Shown: positions 4,440 through 6,934 of the stretch, piece by piece | Numbering within the stretch: position 1 is the stretch's first letter | Layout of the letters: each line of letters starts with the position of its first letter | Position numbers and translations under genes: made by a program | Source: Pseudomonadota bacterium | Lineage (GTDB): Bacteria; Pseudomonadota; Gammaproteobacteria; Burkholderiales; Ferrovaceae | Assembly (NCBI GenBank): GCA_021811005.1 | Contig: JAJZPY010000104.1 | Coordinates: 1 to 6,934 of the forward strand | Direction: 5' to 3' | DNA: 6,934 bases | Notes under the pieces: model-generated | Told to the model about the DNA's origin: nothing | The model's input: only the letters and a program-made list of their open reading frames with translations | The model's database searches: none

Positions 4440-6934
4440 GACGACGCGTTTCGCCTTCGCCGGACAGGTTGGCGATGCAGCGGCCGCAGAGTCCGGGGAA
4501 AGCACCATTGCGACCCACATCCTGCCGGTAATGCCAGCAGCGGTCGCATTTGGAATGGGGGCTGGCCACCACTTCCACGCCGACCGCAACGGGGTCGGCG
4601 TGGCCGGGGAGTTCCAGCAAAGCTTCCACTGCATCGGCCGGCAACGGAACCTGGTCGTTATCGCAGACTTCGGCTTTTGAAGTGATGAATACAAAACGCA
4701 AATCGTCTCCGAATCGGGACAGCCACTCGAGTGCCTTGCCGGAAGCGTACAACCGGACCTCGCCGGCCAGCGACGAACCGAGAACGCCGGCGGCCCGCAG
4801 GGTTTCCAGCTGTTTCTGGACCTGCCCGCGCAACGCGCGCAGGCTGGACCAGTTGCTGGCGTCCGCGGCTTCAGCCGGCCATGCGGGCAGTTCATGCCAG
4901 GTTTGCAGGAATATGGACTCCGATTGGTCGGGCGTGGTTCCGTGGAGCGTGGCCCAAACTTCTTCGCTGGTGAAGGTGAGAATCGGCGCCATCAGCCGGA
5001 CCAGGCTCTGGGTGATGTGCCAGAGGGCGTTTTGCGCAGCACGACGGGCCGGCGACGCGGCAGCCGTGGTGTACAGGCGGTCCTTGAGAATGTCGAGGTA
5101 GAAGCCTCCCAGGTCTTCCGAACAGAACGTCTGCAGCTTCTGGGCCACCAGATGAAATTCGTATTGTTCGTAATGGGCCGCCACCTGTTCCTGCAGCGAA
5201 CGGGTCAGGTGCAACGCATATCGATCGATGTCCAGCCACTGGTCGGGCGGAAGGACATCGCGTGCGGCATCGAAATCGGCCAGATTGGCCAGAAGGAATC
5301 GCAGCGTGTTGCGAATGCGCCGGTAGGCTTCCACCACGCGCTTGAGGATTTCGTCCGAGAGGTTGAGCTCGCCCGAGTAATCCGTGCTGGCGACCCACAG
5401 CCGCAGGTTGTCGGCGCCCAGGGTATCCATCACTTTTTGCGGCAGGATGACGTTCCCCAGGGATTTGCTCATTTTCCGGCCTTGACCGTCCACCACGAAG
5501 CCATGGGTCAGCAGGGAGCGGTAGGGTGCGCGACCGTCCAGCGCACAGCCGGTCAGCAGCGAGGACTGGAACCAGCCGCGGTGCTGGTCCGAACCTTCCA
5601 GGTAGAGGTCGGCCGGGTGCCCGAGTTCCGGGCGGCGGCGCAGCACGGACGCATGGGTCGTTCCTGAATCAAACCAGACGTCAAGCGTGTCGGTGAGCTT
5701 GCGGTAATTCGCAGCCTCTTCTCCGAGCAGTTCCACAGGGTCCAGCTGGAACCAGGCTTCGATGCCTTGCTGTTCGATCTTCCGGGCGATCCGTTCGGAC
5801 AGGTCTCCGGTCTCCGGATGCAACTCGCCTGTGGTGCGATGGACAAAAAACGGGATCGGCACGCCCCAGGATCGCTGGCGCGACACGCACCAGTCCGGCC
5901 GGTTCTCGATCATGGCCGACAGGCGCGCACGACCCCAGGACGGGAAGAAGTGGGTGTCTGCAACGGCCTGGCGGGCCTCATTCCGCAGCGAGGGTGTCTG
6001 GCCCGGTGCCGTGTCCATGGCAATGAACCATTGGGGCGTGGCCCGGAAAATGATGGGGGACTTGTGGCGCCAGCAATGGGGGTAGCTGTGTGTGAGTGGC
6101 GCTGCGGCCAGCAGCATGCCCGCGGACTTCAGGGCCTCAACGAGCACCGGGTTGGCTGCCCACACGCCAAGGCCTCCGACGAGCGGCACGGCGGGGAGAA
6201 ACTTGCCGGCATCGTCCACTGGATTGTCCACCGGCAGACGGTAGCGTTGACCGACGACGTAATCTTCGACACCGTGGGCGGGCGCCGTATGCACCAGCCC
6301 GGTGCCGGTTTCGACCGTGACGTGCTCGCCGCAAATGACGGGGCTTGCGCGGTCCAGCAGGGGGTGGCGCAGCGCCAGGTGTTCAAGCCGGGAACCTTGC
6401 ACGGGTCCTGCCTTGGACAAAGCGGAAAGGCCATAGCGGGCGAGGCAGGCATCGGCCAGGTCGGCGAGCAGCAGCAGCCAGCCTTTTTCCGTTTGCGCCA
6501 GCACGTAATCCAGATCAGGGTGGACGCTCACCGCCCGGTTGGCGGGCAGGGTCCAGGGCGTGGTGGTCCAGATCACCGCAAAGGCAGGCCGGTCTCCCAG
6601 GGCAACACCGAAAAGCTGCTCGAGCTTGGGGCGATCGGTGACGGGGAACGCGACATCGATGGCCGTGGACTGCCGGTCCTCGTATTCCACTTCAGCCTCG
6701 GCCAGCGCCGACCCGCAGTCGAGGCACCAGTTGACCGGCTTTTGGCCGGGCACCAGATAGCCTTTTTTCCAGATGGCGGCCAGGGCGCGCACGATGTCGG
6801 CTTCCGTCCGGAAATCCATGGTGAGATAGGGACGGTCCCAGTCCGCCATCACGCCCAGGCGGATGAAGTCGGCCTTCTGCCGTGCCACCTGGGCTTCGGC
6901 ATAGGTGCGGCAAAGCGAGCGGAAATGCGCGGGA
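4432..6934 (-). CDS. ileS: Isoleucyl-tRNA synthetase, 5' end outside the window
   Basis: IleS attaches isoleucine to tRNA-Ile and hydrolyses mischarged valine. The frame is open to the window edge; the codons before the GTG at 6888 encode typical IleS sequence (FRSLCRTYAEAQ), so that GTG is not the start. The window holds 833 residues, and about 115 N-terminal residues, including the HIGH signature, lie outside. Counting from the GTG as residue 1, the editing domain has TTTPWTLPAN from 108 and GTGLVHTAPAHGVEDY from 195, with conserved Asp209. Then follow WCVSRQRSWGVPIPFF, GSDQHRGWFQSS and the ATP-binding KMSKS at 472-476 (5475-5461). The C-terminus carries a zinc finger with CDRC (4548-4537) and CGRC (4488-4477). 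This is the usual bacterial form with zinc finger. The stop lies 8 nt inside lspA. No frameshift or missing motif is seen. The promoter would be upstream, outside the window. Confidence 0.98.
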   Translation of the reverse strand, partial: PAHFRSLCRTYAEAQVARQKADFIRLGVMADWDRPYLTMDFRTEADIVRALAAIWKKGYLVPGQKPVNWCLDCGSALAEAEVEYEDRQSTAIDVAFPVTDRPKLEQLFGVALGDRPAFAVIWTTTPWTLPANRAVSVHPDLDYVLAQTEKGWLLLLADLADACLARYGLSALSKAGPVQGSRLEHLALRHPLLDRASPVICGEHVTVETGTGLVHTAPAHGVEDYVVGQRYRLPVDNPVDDAGKFLPAVPLVGGLGVWAANPVLVEALKSAGMLLAAAPLTHSYPHCWRHKSPIIFRATPQWFIAMDTAPGQTPSLRNEARQAVADTHFFPSWGRARLSAMIENRPDWCVSRQRSWGVPIPFFVHRTTGELHPETGDLSERIARKIEQQGIEAWFQLDPVELLGEEAANYRKLTDTLDVWFDSGTTHASVLRRRPELGHPADLYLEGSDQHRGWFQSSLLTGCALDGRAPYRSLLTHGFVVDGQGRKMSKSLGNVILPQKVMDTLGADNLRLWVASTDYSGELNLSDEILKRVVEAYRRIRNTLRFLLANLADFDAARDVLPPDQWLDIDRYALHLTRSLQEQVAAHYEQYEFHLVAQKLQTFCSEDLGGFYLDILKDRLYTTAAASPARRAAQNALWHITQSLVRLMAPILTFTSEEVWATLHGTTPDQSESIFLQTWHELPAWPAEAADASNWSSLRALRGQVQKQLETLRAAGVLGSSLAGEVRLYASGKALEWLSRFGDDLRFVFITSKAEVCDNDQVPLPADAVEALLELPGHADPVAVGVEVVASPHSKCDRCWHYRQDVGRNGAFPGLCGRCIANLSGEGETRRHA

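Noticed and set aside
4440..4895. N-terminal extension of lspA into ileS
   Set aside because: LspA normally begins just before its first membrane segment, which the ATG at 4439 provides; the extension is a shifted reading of the IleS C-terminal region.
4894..5667. Plus-strand open frame of 257 codons opposite ileS
   Set aside because: It lies wholly within conserved IleS coding sequence including the KMSKS region, and shows no protein signature of its own.

Overview
The window looks like ordinary chromosomal backbone from a GC-rich proteobacterium (roughly 60% GC by eye). It is most likely a betaproteobacterium or a close relative, judged from the ileS-lspA-ispH core followed by a Fur-family regulator and an NDUFA9-like dinucleotide-binding protein. 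I cannot place the genus from the sequence alone. Every gene lies on the minus strand, so transcription runs from the right edge (6934) towards position 1. No mobile element, CRISPR array, phage gene or toxin module was seen.

Layout in transcription order. First is ileS (isoleucyl-tRNA synthetase), with its 5' end cut off by the window edge at 6934. Next are lspA (signal peptidase II), a cytoplasmic sulfite-oxidase-fold molybdenum enzyme, and ispH (last enzyme of the MEP isoprenoid pathway). These four reading frames touch or overlap (8, 4 and 1 nt) and look like one translationally coupled operon. A 75-nt gap after ispH contains a good sigma70-type promoter, followed by a cysteine-free Irr-like Fur-family regulator. 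After 29 nt come an NDUFA9-like protein and a pteridine-reductase-like short-chain dehydrogenase, which overlap by 4 nt. The array ends with a tRNA-Thr (anticodon CGT) that has its own promoter; the -35 box of that promoter contains the stop codon of the dehydrogenase gene.

The first block combines housekeeping functions: charging of tRNA-Ile, lipoprotein maturation and isoprenoid precursor synthesis. A molybdopterin enzyme stands where many proteobacteria carry an FKBP-type prolyl isomerase gene between lspA and ispH. The second block starts at its own promoter and may be controlled by the regulator it encodes. Its theme could be redox or iron: a metal or heme-sensing regulator, a complex-I-associated fold, and an NADPH pterin reductase. 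That link is inference from gene order. No convincing terminator separates the blocks, so readthrough from ileS as far as the tRNA is possible.

I found no clear undescribed system. The points most worth checking are the Irr-like regulator and its promoter, the molybdoenzyme inserted between lspA and ispH, the PTR1-type active site of the dehydrogenase, and the tRNA promoter overlapping a stop codon. No gene-free stretch exceeds 80 bases.
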